DNA of 5,971 bases from Eudoraea sp. (GTDB taxonomy: Bacteria; Bacteroidota; Bacteroidia; Flavobacteriales; Flavobacteriaceae). The position numbers and the translations under genes are program-made. The notes beneath the pieces are model-generated. The model was not told the DNA's origin. It did not search any database and was given only the letters and a program-made list of their open reading frames with translations. This document shows positions 5,585-5,971 of the stretch, one piece after another. The DNA lies in contig JABDQS010000014.1 in NCBI GenBank assembly GCA_013042125.1, positions 1-5,971 on the forward strand, given 5' to 3'. Every line of letters starts with the position of its first letter. Position 1 is the stretch's first letter.

Positions 5585-5971
5585 ATGAGAGGTCTGCAGT
5601 TTCTAATTCTTTTATGCTTGTCTTCAATGGCCTACGGGCAGGAAATAAAAGTATACACCACAAGAGATGTATCCTCCTTACCATATTTTAATGAGATCCC
5701 TTGTGCGGATAATGGGACGGAAGAATGCTTTAAGAACCAGATGAAAGCGCACACTATTGCCCATTTTGAATATCCGAAAAGTGCTCTCGAAAAACGAAAG
5801 ACGGGTAAAGTTTATGTTCAATTCGTGGTGGATACTACCGGAACTATAACCAATATAAAGTCAAGATCTTTGGAGAAGGTTTTTGAGAATGAAGGTCTCC
5901 GGATTGTAAAACAGATCCCAAAACTACAACCAGCGCTCCTAGATGGTAAAGCAGTAGCGATGACCTATGCC
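5585..5971 (+). CDS. Exported TonB_C-like protein, 5' part (cut by window end)
   Basis: An open frame of 129 codons runs from the ATG at 5585 to the last base of the window with no stop. The product starts with a signal peptide (about 1-19, MRGLQFLILLCLSSMAYGQ), then a short spacer and a TonB_C-like module from about residue 33: cysteine pair C40/C48 followed by F49, MKAHTIAHFEYP (53-64), GKVYVQFVVDTTGTI (74-88) and LRIVKQIPKLQPALLDG (105-121). It is a third relative of the two preceding genes, with a shorter cysteine spacing (seven residues between) and PYFNEIPC in place of VPIFPGC. It begins 6 bases after the previous stop, the same gap as between the two genes before, with AGGTG (5577-5581) as a possible ribosome-binding site. 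Whether a second module or another domain follows cannot be seen. Function unknown. Confidence 0.85.
   Translation, partial: MRGLQFLILLCLSSMAYGQEIKVYTTRDVSSLPYFNEIPCADNGTEECFKNQMKAHTIAHFEYPKSALEKRKTGKVYVQFVVDTTGTITNIKSRSLEKVFENEGLRIVKQIPKLQPALLDGKAVAMTYA

Larger units (their letters stand above)
4028..5971 (+). repeat. Array of five diverged TonB_C-like coding modules in three genes
   Basis: The modules span about 4028-4351 (degenerate), 4424-4747, 4850-5173, 5249-5575 and 5681 to the window end. Each is about 108 residues. Shared order of signals: first cysteine, 7 to 10 residues, second cysteine followed by F or L, an amphipathic stretch ending in YP, a GxVYxxF strand, a D/N-x-G turn, EA/E-x-IRII-like helix, then LP-x(4)-PA-x(2)-x-G. 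The repeat is clear in protein but much diverged in DNA, so it is an old duplication and not a recent copy. Confidence 0.75.

Noticed and set aside
1..5971. CRISPR array, tRNA or rRNA gene, insertion sequence
   Set aside because: No regular direct repeats, cloverleaf-like sequence, transposase motifs or terminal inverted repeats were seen; nearly all bases are in the genes listed.

Overview
The window looks like chromosomal DNA of a marine-type Flavobacteriaceae (Bacteroidota). The reasons are the style of the EtfA, DUF151-UVR and ThyA proteins, signal peptides ending in FSQ/LSQ/YGQ, start codons mostly without a Shine-Dalgarno sequence, and TonB C-terminal domains with the PGCE...C(F/M) signature common in that family. 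All genes lie on the + strand. The species cannot be named from the sequence.

Layout. 1-752: 3' part of etfA (electron transfer flavoprotein alpha chain), with a compact terminator-like hairpin spanning its stop codon. 753-839: an 87-base leader with a long imperfect inverted repeat just before the next gene. 840-1469: bifunctional nuclease-family (DUF151) protein with a C-terminal UVR motif. 1488-2963: Na+/nucleoside symporter of the CNT/NupC family with an N-terminal signal peptide. 2964-3090: a 127-base leader with an inverted repeat, a direct repeat and a hairpin followed by seven T. 3091-3915: thymidylate synthase. 3926-4756, 4763-5578 and 5585-5971 (cut by the window end): three consecutive genes for exported proteins built from TonB_C-like modules, five modules in all.

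How the parts fit. The transporter and thymidylate synthase make a nucleotide-supply group: nucleoside import plus de novo dTMP synthesis. The DUF151 protein sits 18 bases upstream of the transporter and is probably co-transcribed. The TonB_C-like genes follow thyA with gaps of 10, 6 and 6 bases, so they are probably read from the same transcript, although they have no evident link to nucleotide metabolism.

The part most worth following is this TonB_C-like array. Its proteins have a signal peptide and one or two TonB_C-like modules, each with a pair of cysteines 7 to 10 residues apart, but lack the cytoplasmic start, the SxxxH-type anchor and the proline-rich linker of a working TonB. The first module is strongly degenerate. 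Their role is unknown. No RNA gene, CRISPR array, insertion sequence or phage gene was seen.
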